Assembly (NCBI GenBank): GCA_004154925.1 | Contig: QJNS01000031.1 | Coordinates: forward strand, 360,206-424,205 | Length of the DNA stretch: 64,000 bases | Reading direction: 5' to 3' | Origin: Monosporascus cannonballus | Taxonomy: Eukaryota > Ascomycota > Sordariomycetes > Xylariales | Part shown: one piece after another, positions 12,062 through 25,250 of the stretch | Layout: each line of letters starts with the position of its first letter | How positions within the stretch are numbered: the stretch's first letter is position 1 | Notes under the pieces: generated by a model | Told to the model about the DNA's origin: nothing | The model's input: the letters and a program-made list of their open reading frames with translations, nothing else | Database searches by the model: none | Translations under genes and position numbers: made by a program

Positions 12062-13348
12062 TTTCAATTTCTAATTTTTCGTTTCCGTACGTTTTTAACG
12101 AATTGATTTTTTCTTATAGTTTTTTTATTAATAAAAATAAATAGCAATTCGCCTTATAATTAGAACGCCCATAATATAAATAAGGGCCTTTCGTTTTACG
12201 GACGTTCCGTTCTTTTTAAATTACTTATTATACGTATTATTTCGGCATTAGAGATAAAGTTTAAAGTCCTTATTTTTACCGTCCTATTATCGAAATACCC
12301 GTTATATTTATATCGCTATCTAGATTATTTCCCGTTTAATCATTACCGCCCGATTAGGCTGCTAAAGAATTATTCGTTTTTTTTTACTACGTTATTTCTT
12401 TAAAACGTTCGGCGATTTCTATTACCTTATTACCCATACGTTATAACTTTCAAAAAAATCCATTAAGATTAAAACTTAAGTAAACTTTTTATTTAGTATT
12501 TCCTTTAAAAACGTAAATTTTGTTTCCGTTAGCTAGGTAATCCTTTTTGCGTTTATTAACGTTTTTTCGAATAAGGAATAAAATAACGAAAATTTCGTAT
12601 TATCAGCTTATCTTAAATTTCAAAAACGTTCGGTTATTTTTTATGCCGATTATTATATTATTCGTATAATTTTTAAAAGAAACTAACGAGATTATAAACA
12701 TTATTTAGGTTTTCGACAAAATAATAAATAATAATTATACGTTATATATTAATTTCAAGTTTTTCGTATATGACATAAAATTACTTACGAACTTTTTTTA
12801 CGGAAATAACGTTTATTTTGAGCTTATAAGTTATAAATACGTATTATCCGGGGAATTTCTTTTTTGTCCCGTGGAACTTCTCCGGCCAGGATAACAATTT
12901 TCGTTTAGCTCTTATTATTAATTCGGTCGTTCGAACCGCTTCTACGGAATAACTTACCTGCGTTTCCGATCGTTACTAAATCGAAAAAAAAATCGATATT
13001 CGTAAAGGTTATCGTATTCCGAATTTTTAATTAAGTAATAAATTTTTATTAAATAATTAAGCCGTTTTTAAGTTATTCGGCCGTTTATGTTAATTCTTTG
13101 TTTACCTTATATTATATGATTATATATTTACGGAATTGAGTTATTATGTTTTGTTTTTTTCGAATTAATAATTTATATTTTATTTTATAGCCGTTATCGA
13201 ACTTATTAGAGTTTCCGTTATAACGCTAAATACTCTTTATAATTCTGGGTCGATAAAGACCTTTTACTAGGCCCTTTAAAAAACGTTCGAAAATCCTAAT
13301 ATCTAATTCCGAATATTTTTTATTTCGCTAAATAATACGTTAAAAATA
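12062..13348 (-). mobile_element. Element A, gag part
   Basis: Continuation of element A after the E1 insertion. Reverse-complemented, it follows E5's gag region (25,935-27,224) base for base apart from RIP changes; for example GTTTTTAACGAATTGATTTTTTC matches 25,960-25,985. No intact frame. It ends at the minus-oriented 5' LTR. Confidence 0.75.
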
Positions 13349-13533
13349 TATAAAAAGCTTTACCTAAATAATTTATAATTAATTGCCAATAAAAATTTGT
13401 TTTTTAGCTAAAAAAAAAGGGGGAAAATAAAAATATAATTGTGTATGTTCGCATATAAGGCGCTACGTTAATGCTGTTTCGTATCGGCGTTTGTTCGGTG
13501 CTCTATAATAGGGCTCCATACAGCCCTATCACA
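13349..13533 (-). repeat. 5' LTR of element A (minus orientation)
   Basis: About 185 bp with left edge TATAAAAAGCTTTACC (RIPped TGTAAAAGGCTTCACC) and right edge CAGCCCTATCACA. The next bases (AAAAC) should be A's target duplicate; its partner lies beyond the left edge of the preserved A sequence. Confidence 0.8.
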
Positions 13534-13905
13534 AAACAAAAGCGCGTTTTTATATATAAGCTTATTTAACGCGTAATTAGCCCATAATTAATTATTTAAA
13601 TTAAACTCAATTTAAAAATAAATAAATTTCCGAATTTAGGATTAATTAACAGTTAAGAATTATCGTAATTATTAATTTTACGATAAGTTAACCCCTTTTG
13701 AGAAAGGTAAAGGGTAATATAATAGTGCTGTATGGAACCTTATTATGGAGCACCGGATAAACGCCGGTATTAAGCAGCATTAGCGTAGCGCCTTATATGC
13801 GAACACGTAAAATTGTATTTTTATCTTCTCTTTTTTTTCTTTTTAGCTAGAAAATAAACTCTTATTAGCAACTAATTGCAGACCGCTCAGGTGAAGCCTT
13901 TTAAA
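13534..13905 (+). mobile_element. Older family-1 copy D: 3' tail and 3' LTR
   Basis: Plus-oriented terminal part of another copy of the E1 family, interrupted by A at 13,533. 13,540-13,717 matches the sequence before the E1 3' LTR (11,690-11,869), including the polypurine tract GAGAAAGGTAAAGGGTAA. The LTR itself runs from 13,718 to about 13,905 and contains GAGCACCGGATAAACGCCGG. The rest of D is outside the window or lost. Confidence 0.75.
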
Positions 13906-14420
13906 ATATCTCTTTTATGAAGGCCTTTAATACCTTTCTGCTTATAAGATAATTTGCGAAATTCTAACGTTATAGCGACTGTAATATCGCTAAATCTAAT
14001 ATAGCACCTTCTAGAGGCAACCTCGGCGGGGATATTTTGAAAGTTTAATGCGAAACCATAATCTATTAAAAGTCCGTTAACATATTCGTAAATTATAACG
14101 TTATTCCATATAAAATCATTTAGTGTAACGTCGAACATTATGATATCGTTCGTTATTATTGTTCGTAACTTCAGGCGAGGGTTTGTATTGTTGCTCCGGA
14201 ATTGTTTAATAAGGACGATGTCTGTTTCTGGGCCAGATTTAAAACAATCCTATTTATCTATAAATGATTAAATTAATGTCAAAATATGATTAAATAATAA
14301 ATACGGTTTCTGTCGTATAGTTGATATATAGATTTAAGATATGTACGTAATTAATTTTAGCTTTTTATTTCCTAACCCGGGACCTATTTTTTCACTTTGG
14401 CCTAACCAAAATCTCCTTAT
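13906..14420. other. Older host sequence between elements, with an 83-codon minus ORF
   Basis: Moderately RIPped sequence that belongs to none of the elements; it continues at 21,020-21,069 once E2 is removed. A minus-strand ORF (14,138-13,887) reads TLNDFIWNNVIIYEYVNGLL then IDYGFALNFQ. The order D-x-x-x-x-N...LIDYxFA loosely recalls a kinase catalytic loop followed by DFG-like residues, as in FunK1 relics, but the match is too short to name. The last codons run into the D LTR. Confidence 0.3.
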
Positions 14421-14791
14421 TGTAACGAGCTTAGGGTTTAACCAACTATTAAACTTTAGTCGTACGGGCTTGTGTTAGCAGGGGTATCGTAAAAATCTGA
14501 ACAATAAATACAATAACGTATTAGGTTTCGTAATACCAAAAATACCTTAGGTAACAAATTATTATTACAAGCTGGTATTATCTAAATTATGGAAATCATA
14601 AACGTATATATTTTTTTAGGTTAATTGGATTTTTATTAAATTTTAGCATTATTATAAATATAATATTATTAGATTTAATTAGTTCTATATGAATTTACTT
14701 AGATCTTAACGCCAAAAACATCCAAATTCCGTAACCTGCTTATGTAAGTCCTAACTGTTTTTTATAACCGATTCTTAATTGGGTCGTAATA
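14421..14791 (-). repeat. 3' LTR of E2
   Basis: 371 bp, TGTAACGAGCTTAGGGTTTAACC to GGGTCGTAATA. It shares the outer ends with the E3 and solo LTRs, but its middle (about 14,630-14,740) is a unique sequence in place of palindromic repeats. Confidence 0.82.
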
Positions 14792-17700
14792 CGATTTCCT
14801 TTTTTCTATAACTTTTGCCCTTAAAAATATTTTTTTCTAATTAATCTTGAATTATTTTATTATAGCGAATCGTATTGTAAAGTACAAACTTCGTAATCGT
14901 CTTAATTAAAAAAAAGTCTAAAATCCTTAGTTGTTCATATTATTAAATTTGGTTTTAAAATAATACCATATATTCCTTATTTTGAAAATAACGTCAAATA
15001 TCAAATAATAAGAACAATTCGTTATTATAACGAATATATTAACAATTACCGTCGCTATAATAGTTCTAGTATCCTAATTAATTCTTTACATCGTGTTAAG
15101 GAAGAAAGAAATCGTTTGAATAGTGAAAAGGCTATTGTTAAAAAGGTTTTTTTACATTTTTGGCGAAAATTAACAGAAAATCTGGTATATAAATAACGTA
15201 TTATCGATAAAACCATCGGCCGCCTTTTTCGACTTTATTATTAAAAGAAATTTCTTTACGTTAAAGGAATTAAAATTATTAATCGTAAATTTCAGATAAT
15301 AAATAAATTAAACGAATAAAAACGTACGGAAACCAAAACCTTTTTATTTATATTATTTATTAATTCTTTTAACTAATCTGTTCCTAAAAACCTTAATTAA
15401 GTATTTCTTTTCGAAAAACTCGTTATTACCGGTAAAAATTCTTTAATAAACGTTAAACGTTAATAAGGTTCTTGATAAGTTTCTAGGTATTTTCGGAATT
15501 TGGATGCTTTTTTTGTTTAATTAGGTACCAGGTAAATCCGCCTTATTTTCGTATATTAAAATCTTTTTTATTTCGTACGCTTATTCGTTTTTTATTTCCA
15601 TATTGTTTTATATCGTATATATTTTAATTATATTTAATATTAATTAAAATTAAAAAAATATAAAAAATTAAATTAAACTTAATTTTTGGTAAACATTTTA
15701 ATTAATAATTATTTTCTAAAATTCTTTAAATAATTTTGTACTGATTAGTATATTTCAAATTAAATCCTCGAATAAATCGTTTTATTGAAATATTTTTAAT
15801 AACAAAGAAAACTATTTTTCTCTTTTCGAAAATTAACTTTTTTTAATTCTCTTTAATTATAATATTTACTTATTTACTTTCGTACAAATTTTAATTCTAG
15901 TTTTATTTCCTATTCTAAATATTGTAATTATTTTAATATAAAAATTATTTTCATATTGATTTAATTATCGTTATGTATTTTTTTCTAAGTTTTTAAAATA
16001 AAACAAATATTTACATTCGGAAATATTATTTTAATAGTCTTATAATAATTAATATTATAAATTAATTATACGATTAAGAACTTTGTATTTCAATTACTTT
16101 ATTTATCATTAATATAAAATCGTAAATAAATATTTAAAGTTGAATTTATTCGTTTCGTTTATTTATCTGCTGAAAGTTTGAATTTATTAAATAATATATA
16201 ATTTAAGCTAATTTATATTATTACATTTGCCAAACTTTAAATACAAATACCAACTTTTTATTTAAAATAAATTTTATTAATAACCCGTACATGTCAAAAA
16301 TGTTTTTTAAAAAAATGCATATTACTTATTCGATATTTATATTTTTGTAATATAGTAAAATATAAAAGAATTTCGTAAATCGTTTAACGATTACGAATTT
16401 ATTATCGTAATATATTATTATATTTAATAATTTAAATATAAGAAATTTAATAATAAAATCGAATATTATTAAATATTTTAATTGTTTTATAATTAATGAT
16501 AATTATAATGATCCGTATAGTTTATATCGTCCAATCTTTATTTTGGCGCAAATACCGTATTACGGTATAATTTTTTATATTGTTAATTTTAGAGTAAGAA
16601 AAGAATATATATATTAATATCGTTTTACGGTTTTATAAATGTTTAAATATTTATATATTCGTCGTATTAAAGTTTTCTAATATTTTTCTAAAATTTATGT
16701 TTTATTTATTTGTTAGTTTTTTGAGAAATTATTATTATATTATTAACTTTTCTAATACATATCGACAAATACTGCTCAAGCTATCGCAATTTATCGTAAA
16801 CGTAAATATTTTTCTACAATAATATTAAAAATTATATAATAAGTTTTAATTGAAATTTTTCAAGATTTAATTATTTATTTCAAGTATTTGCTTTATTATT
16901 TTTTAAGCTTTTCTTATAAATAATAACGAAATCGAAATTCGTTAAGTTTTTCGTATAAATCTTAATCTAATACAAATTTTCTTTTAAAAAATACCTAAAT
17001 TTTCGAACTGCTATAAGAATAACCATGGATTCCTTATTTAAAATACAGTAATTAAATTTAATTCCCTTTATTTTATACGGAAAAAAATATAATAAAATAT
17101 AATTTACTTTAATTATCTTATTATCCGATTATTACGTTTAACGTATAATCCAAAATATCGGTTTTTAATTTAACGAAACGGTTTAAATTATGTATAATTA
17201 ATATGAATTCGTTAATAATTATATTTTTAAAATCTTAAAATGCGTTTTCCGTATTTAACGTTTATATAAACTTTTTTTTCGTAAACTTTATTAAATATAT
17301 AATTATTTTGTTAAAATTTCGAATAAATCTTCTATGATAATTAATAAATCCAGAAAATACTTATACTTTTTTATTTATTTTAATATTTATTATTTTATAA
17401 TTCTAATAAGGTTTTAACTTTTTTAAATATATTTCAAATTAATAATATATTTTAAATATTTTACTTTTTCTTTATAAAATTAATTTTTTTATATTAATAA
17501 ATAATCTTAGGTTTTATAAAATTTAAAAAATCTTATAAACATGTTTTATATATATTTCCTATATTTTTATGAAAATTAAGATATTATCGAAATAATGTAT
17601 AACGAAAATATCGAAATATTTTCGTAATATATAATTTGATATTCGTTAAAAATTACTAATATATTCGTAAATCTTATTAATATAATCAAATATTTAAATA

Positions 17701-20646
17701 ATCCGTATTTTATTTCAAATAGTATTATTTATTTATATATTTTTTAATTTCTATATTGTTAATCTATTTTTAAAATCGAATATTATCAGTTATTTAATTC
17801 CGTATAAATAATTTTTTATTTCCGTAAGCAAAAATAATATTATTATTTAATTATCGGTAATCAATTACAAATCATAAATTTCCATTTTTTAAGACGAAAA
17901 ATATCAGATATCTTATTAATAATTTCGAAAGTCGAATTTATCTTTTTCGTAGACGATTATCTAAATAGTTTTTAAAAATAGGTAACTTATTTTATTAAAA
18001 TTATAAATAAAGTAAAACTTTGTTAAAAATCTTTTTTTAAAAAGTATTTCATAATTTAATTCGTTATATTTTACTATTTTATATCAAATTGCTTTTTAAA
18101 CTGCCACTTGTTTTTATAATATTTTAATAATATATTAATTAAACTTTTTAATTATTAAGATTATTATATTTATTTTTTCAAATTATTATTTAATAATATT
18201 ATTTTTGCCTCAGTAATAATAATAATATATAGTATTTTTTATCAATTATTTTTTTATATTTGATTCTTTTTAAGTAATATAGTTTTTATTGTATCCTTAT
18301 ATTTATATTTATTGCCATTATCGATGAAATAGTAAAATTTGAATTTTTTTCCTTTATTAATAAAAATAACAAAAGTTTATTTAATTGTTTTTTTTCTTAA
18401 TCAAAATTTTGTATTAACGTATTTCTAATAATCTTAAAATTATATCGTAATTCCCAAATAAAACGATATCGAAATTAATTATTTAATATCGTTTTTTAAC
18501 AAAAAACTCGAAATAATTAATTTCGCGCATAACCTTTCTATTTTTATAAAAAAACTCTTAACTTTCAGTAATCATTATTATATAAAATTTTAATTTACAT
18601 TTTAATAATAATTTAAACTTATTAACCATATTTAATATAACATAATTCCCGCTTCAAAATTGGTAATCTACTATATTAATATATTAATATATTTTCATTC
18701 CTATTTCTAAAATAATAAAATTAGTAACCTTTTTTATCGTCGTATTTAAAACTTCTTTTGAAAATTTCTTTTAATTTTTTTAAGTTTCGTTATTTTGCCA
18801 ATATTTTATAAATAATTGTTTTTTAATTTTTATTTAAGTGTATCGAACTTTTTTTATATTTTTTTCGTTTAACGCGTTAAGTTGCTATATTTATTATTTA
18901 TACCGGCGTATTATTTTTTCAAACTTTATTAATTATATTTAAGTTTCTTACAATTCGTTTTCTTATCGAATAAATTATTTTGTTATATTTATGATTACAT
19001 TGTATTATACGTTATCCTTATTATCGTTTTAAATATTTCTTATAAATTAACGTATATTTTCCTTAATAACCTTTTTTAGTAAAAAATATATACCAAATGT
19101 TAATTAGAAATAAAAATCCGTAATTAGTTTTTAATAATATTGTTTACCGTACGTTAAATTAAATCTTTTTCTATTTAATAATTATATTATTCATAATAAT
19201 AAAAGATTTTTCTTACAAATGTTACTTTTTTTTAGGCCAGCTTTTAATTTCGGCTAATTATTAAATGTTTCTTAAGGCTATAAATCGAAAATGTCGATAT
19301 TAATACATATCGTTTTTATTATTTCTGATATAATTTAAAAAATCGAATCTCTTACAATATATCCAGATACTTCGTTTATAAATATATTATATTTATTTTT
19401 CGTAATTAGGATATTTTCGTCGTCCACAATATATGACATATATTTTGCTGTATTGATTAAAAATTCCGGGATAAACCTTTTTGATTTAACTCTAATATTT
19501 ACGTAATTATCTTTATAATATTTTCTATTATACTTATGATATTTATTAAGTTAGTTTCTTAACTTTTGGTATTTTATGTCGAATTCTTTATCGTAATAAT
19601 CTTTATGAAACCTGTTACTATAAATCTAATACATACTTAACTTAAATTATATAAATATGTTTATTATTATTTTTTAAATTATTTTTAACGTATTTTTCCG
19701 GTATAAATATCTAATTATTTTATTATAGCTTTTTAAGTTTTTTATACTTTTAAGCTTTATATCTTATTTTGTCGTAGTTAAAATATTTAATTTAATTTTA
19801 ATTTTATTTATAAATAACGTCAAGTTTTATAAATCTTAATACTAGTCTGCAAAAAATAAAAAGCGTATTTCGTTTTTTCTCTTAATTAAATTTGTTATAT
19901 TCTAAGCGTAAAGTATATTTTCTTTTTTTATCTTTTTTTAAATTATTAATTGTTAACCTTAATTACCTTTATAATATATTGGTTTAAAATAATTCAATAT
20001 ATAATCCGCATAACTTTAATTTGTATATTATTCTTTAACTTTTTATAAAATATATTAATAAAAATATCGGCCTTAATATTTTCTTATCTGGTTTTGGCCG
20101 TAATGCTTTTGAAAATTACGGCGTATTTAAATATAAATCCTTTTTATCGGAATTGTAAAAATTGTTAAGCCGTAAATTATTTTTTAATCGGATTGCCGAA
20201 ATTGTTGCATACTTTATTTTCGAAATTAATACAACATAAAAAAAGTTTATTAATAAAATTTTCTTCATCCGATTTTTCTATTTATAGAAAATTCCTTATA
20301 ATCGGTTTAAATTAATTAATAATATCTTTTATTAAAGATATATTTCTATTACTAAGAATTTATCCGTCGGACTATTAAAATTTAAAAAACAAAAATAAAA
20401 TCGTACCCAAATTAAAAAAGTTTAAAAGCTATCCTTCTCGTTATAAGGCTTTGATTTTTTTGATTTTATATAGGCGAAAGAAACTTAGGCAAATAACGCA
20501 GCCCTAATTTATCGGATTTCTTTTTCTAGTTCCCGAATTCGAATCTAAAATTATTAAATAACAATTCCCTAAACGCTGGTTAATATCTTAACAATATTAA
20601 ATATTGCTTAAACTTTAACGGTATTATTAAATAAAAACTTATAACG

Positions 20647-21019
20647 TATAACGAACTTAAGATTTAACCAATTATTAAACCTTAATTATACGAGTTTATA
20701 TTAATAGAAATATCGTAAGAATTTAAATAATAAATATGATAACGTATTACGTTTCGTAATACCAAAAGTATTTTAGGTAACAACTTATTATTGCAAGCTG
20801 GTATTATCTAAACTATGGAAATAATAAGCGTATATATCTTTTTCAGGTTAATCGAATCTTTATTAAATCTTAACGTTGTTATAGATCTAATATTACTGGA
20901 TTCGATTAGTTCTATATGGATTTACTTAGATCTTAACGCCAAAAGAGATCCAAATCACGTGACCTGCCTATGTGGGTCCTGACCGTTTTCTGCGACCGAT
21001 TCTCGGTTGTGTCGTAATA
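20647..21019 (-). repeat. 5' LTR of E2
   Basis: 373 bp, TATAACGAACTTAAG to GTGTCGTAATA, partner of the LTR at 14,421. The right half is distinctly less RIPped (CACGTGACCTGCC, GTGGGTCCTGACCG retained), so the two LTRs decayed unequally. Confidence 0.82.
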
Positions 21020-21069
21020 CTTATGCCTGTTTTTAATGGCCCATAATAGCGGCGTTTGCCCTTTATAAG

Positions 21070-21257
21070 TGTAAAAGGCTTCACCTGAGCGGTCTGCAAT
21101 CAGTTGCCAATAAGAGTTTATTTTTTAGCTAAAGAGAAAAAAAAGGGAAGATAAAAATACAGTTATATATATTCGTATATAAGGCGCTGCGCTAATGCTG
21201 CTTGGTATCGGCGTTTATCCGGTATTTTATAATAAAGCTCTATACAGCCCTATTATA
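21070..21257 (-). repeat. 3' LTR of E5
   Basis: 188 bp from TGTAAAAGGCTTCACCTGAG to AGCCCTATTATA in minus orientation. It contains the family core GGCGCTGCGCTAATGCTGCTTGG, the site class into which E3 inserted in the other LTR. Confidence 0.85.
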
Positions 21258-24200
21258 TTACTCCTTACCTTTCTCAAAAGGGATTAATTTATTGCAGGAT
21301 TAATAATTGCATTAATTTTTAATTTCTAATTGGTCTAAAATTCGAAAATTTGTTAATTTCCGAAATAAATGTAATTTAAATAATTAATTATAATTTAATT
21401 ATGCCTTAAATAAGCTTATATATATAAACGCGTTTATGTTCCTATTTATTTTGACTTTTTTTTCTTATAATAATAACTTAATTTGGTAAATTAATTCTTA
21501 TTAGCACCTATATTAACGTTTTTATACGTTATTCTGTAACGGCTTAAAAACTGGTTAATACGTTATAACGCCGCGAAAATACCTCGTAAAAAGAACGTTT
21601 CTACGGTTTCGGGCCCCTTTGATAAATTGGAATCCGCCAAAATCTTTCGTAGGTTACGCACTTACGTCGCCTTGAATAAATATCCTATCCGTATTCGCAA
21701 TATACCCTGCTTTACCTATATAATTCGTTTTGCCGAAAACCCGGATACATTTTCTTTAAATTAACAAAATATGTAATTTATTTATACGTTATTTATTCGC
21801 TATTCCCAAAATGCGTATTATTACAGGCAAAAAGGCGGTCCGTTACCAAGCCTGCGTTGATTATAACCACAAATATCCCGAAATAGGTACCCCTTTTATT
21901 TTTGTTAGTGTGCTTTTTTAATGTAGCTCCCGCGTAGCGCTAATGCTGCAAATTCGTAAGGTAAATCGTTAAATTTATAGGTTTTCAAAAGCAATCAAAT
22001 AATTTCGTAGCCGGCGTACTATTTCTATAACTCCTAATTTTTTCCTATTATGTTCTGTTCGTAAATAACGGGAACGCTGTTTTAACGCTTATTTGCGAGC
22101 CATATATGGCTGTTCCTAAACGGCTTACTTAAATCTCCTGTACCGCTTACGTACCGCTCGGCCGGTGCTTTTAGGCTGGATTTTTACCCGTTCGTTTTCG
22201 AGTAGCACGCTGGATTTAAGGTCCGTTATTAATGGCTATATTGCCGTATTTTTCTTCGAATTGCTATAAAGCCGCCGTATTTACGAATTTTTCGAACGGC
22301 TTTTAAGTTAGTTTTGTATAACTTAATTATTTTACTTAAATTTAATATATAAACCCTTTTTTTTATTTTTTTGGTCCGGGTTTAAATAATATTTTTGATT
22401 TTGAATTACGTTTCGTTATTTTCTTTAGGGATAATAAAAAAAGGTCATATATTTGCGTTAATTTAGGATGGTAAAAAGTTACGGTTTACATATTTTAATA
22501 AATTAACATAAAAACGGTTATAAATTATTTAAATATATTGAATTTAATAACGTAAAATTTAACATTTTGAATATTTAGTATTTGGTTTAAAGTTATTTTG
22601 GTTTTTTTAACGGTTAAAAAATAACGATCTTTTTTAGAAATAATTAGATTTTATTATTAATTTCGTATTTTTCGGCGGGAGAACGACGTTTATTTGTTAT
22701 TTTCTTTTATGTTTGCTAAGCCGCCGTTATTGCGGTATAGGCGAATTCCGTATTTTTTCGCAATTTTCTAACGAACCTTTCCGTTTTTGTACGTAACATC
22801 TTTTTAATTACCGTATTACTTTTTACTTAGAGAATCAAATTAACATAATATCCGTAAAATAAAAAATAATTAATTTTATCGAAATTATATTTTGGTTAAT
22901 AATTACAAATATTACCCCCGGAAAAAAATTATTTAATTTTTATTATCAATATATCACGAAGGTTCGTAAATAAATTAATATTTTTTTATTAATTGTTTCC
23001 GTAAAATTATTGGTTTTTAAATAATATATGGTAAAAAGACGTTATTTTATCTTTATTAATTTATAAAATTTGATCCAGAATTTCTTTACTTTATTAATAT
23101 TTTTATTACTAATAATAATTTTAAAGATAATATGGGATTTTCAATATATTTTTACGAATATATCAGTATATATTTGTATATTAATTATACGTAACGTTTT
23201 TAGGATTATTATTTTAAATAATTAATTTATTATAATTATTAAGAAAATATAAGTTATATTTAAAAGCGGTTCGTAAATTGGTTATAAAATTATTCGGAAA
23301 TCAAAAATAATTTTAATAAGTCTTTTCTTATTTTTCCATATATTTTTATAATTATATATATCGTTATTCCTGGAAAATTACTTTATTATACGATATATAT
23401 CCGGCTAGAAAATATATTTTGAAAATACTGTTATCGTAATTCTTTAATTAAAATGGCCTGTTATATAAAAATCGTAAATATTTTATATCAAAGCCGTGTT
23501 AAACGGCGTTTAATTTGGAATTTAAAGATATTCCCGAAATCAAGAAAAGTTCTTAACGTTTAAAATATATTCCGTAATTGATATTCATAATTTTAATTTC
23601 GTAAAAAAATCACGTTATTTTTTATAACGGTTTTTACAATGTAGTTATAATTCTTATTATGTTTTAACTTTACGTTTTAAAATTTATAAAAGTTTTCGTA
23701 ATATTAAAATATTTACGTTTTTCGAAATAATTTATTACTTTTCACTTTAATATTATTAACCGTTATCGTATTTTCGGTATATTTTTAACGTTTCGTAAAT
23801 ATAATAAATAATTATTTATTTTTTATTAATTAAGGTTTTTATACGGTTTTCCGGTTATTATATTTTGTAAGAACATATTTTATTTTTTACGCAAAAATAT
23901 ATTAGTTTTAATATTGAAACGGCTAGTATAAAATTCGAAAGAAAAATTAAAACGTAATAATTCTTTTTAATTATTTTGCTTAACATTTGTTTAATATTTT
24001 AATAATTATAATATATTTTAAATTTTTATGTTGGATAATAATTTTAAATAAGGTTGTTATGTTATATAATATTATATTTTATAGTTTTAAATAATATATA
24101 TTCTTTAAAAACTTTTCATTATATATTTCGTAATTAATTTTAACAAAATTTAACTTTTTAAAATAATAAGCGAGCAGATATAATACTTTCAATTTATTAA

Positions 24201-24299
24201 TTTCGAATAAATAATTTTTATATATTATTCTTAAATAATTTATTTTTAATATTATAGGTCTTCCGGGGTTTTATTGCGTTAAGATTAATTCCGTTATAA

Positions 24300-25250
24300 A
24301 AGTATTTTTAAAATGTACGAACGTTATTTTTTTTCCTTAGCTGAATAAGGTTTTCTTTCGAGTTAAAAGTATTAGCGGTATTAATATATCCGCGTAATGG
24401 GTTATAAAATTACAATAAAAATTTGCAAATCCCAAACAGTTTTAAATTTCTTTAAACGTTTTTAAAAAAATATTTTTTAATTACGCGTAAGTTTTCGGGG
24501 TGTATTCGAATTTCTTTCTCGGTATTTATAATAAATCCACAATATTTTGTTATTTTTACAGCACATTTATATTTCGAAATATCTAGGGTTAAATCCGCTT
24601 TTTTTAAATAACTTAGCACCTTTTTTATTTTTTGCATATAATTTTCCTTAAATCTCCCGAAAAAAATAAGAATATTATTTATATACGTTAAGCAAAAAAC
24701 GTTAAAGTACTTTTTTAGGACCCCGTTAACGTATCGTTAAAAAGTTACGGAAACTTTACATAAGCCGAACGGTATTATTAATTATTCGTATAAACCGAAA
24801 TGTATTTAAAATATCATTTTTTATTCGTTTCCCTTTTTGATTTTAATTTTATAGAATGTTATTTAAACGTTTAGTTTCGTAAATTACTTAACGTAAGAAA
24901 ATAACCTTAAGGTTTTCGAAATATAGGGTAAAAGGTAACGGTTTTTTTCAGTTATTATATTTAACGCCCGATAATCGCAATAAAAGCATAACTTTTTTCG
25001 AGTTTTTTTATAAATAAAACCGGAATCCTTGCGGGCGAATTATTTATACGGATATATTTTTTATCCAAAAAGTTTATTAGGGTTTTCTTTAAGATTAATA
25101 ATTCTTCATTAGTTATATTATACAACAGCCCTTATAATGCAAGTATATGTTTTTCTTATTTTAATTTTATATAGTAAAATTGCATAATTTATTCCTGGGC
25201 GGGGTAAAAATAAAGCGTTACTTAAATCTTTACTAAATAACGTCCAAAAC
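24300..25250 (-). pseudogene. Reverse transcriptase of E5
   Basis: Minus-strand pieces: an NKKYI-type start near 25,060, then around 24,640-24,705 FCLTYINNILIFF (RIPped YxDDILIF), then a 61-codon open piece (24,637-24,452) reading KKADLTLDISKYKCAVKITK and CGFIINTEKEIRIHPENLR, the thumb/connection block of gypsy RT. The second catalytic Asp reads as Asn. Collinear with the RT of A and E1. Confidence 0.8.

Larger units (their letters stand above)
14421..21019 (-). mobile_element. Ty3/gypsy element E2, complete, RIP-degraded
   Basis: Element of a second gypsy family. Both LTRs face the same way, and the target duplication CTTAT is exact (14,416-14,420 and 21,020-21,024). Coding is on the minus strand: gag lies near the right LTR (about 19,700-20,400) and the RNase H region at about 16,800-17,050, as in the better-preserved paralogue E3, with which it is collinear. 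A purine tract adjoins the left LTR on the minus strand. Saturated RIP leaves no ORF above 60 codons inside. Confidence 0.82.
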
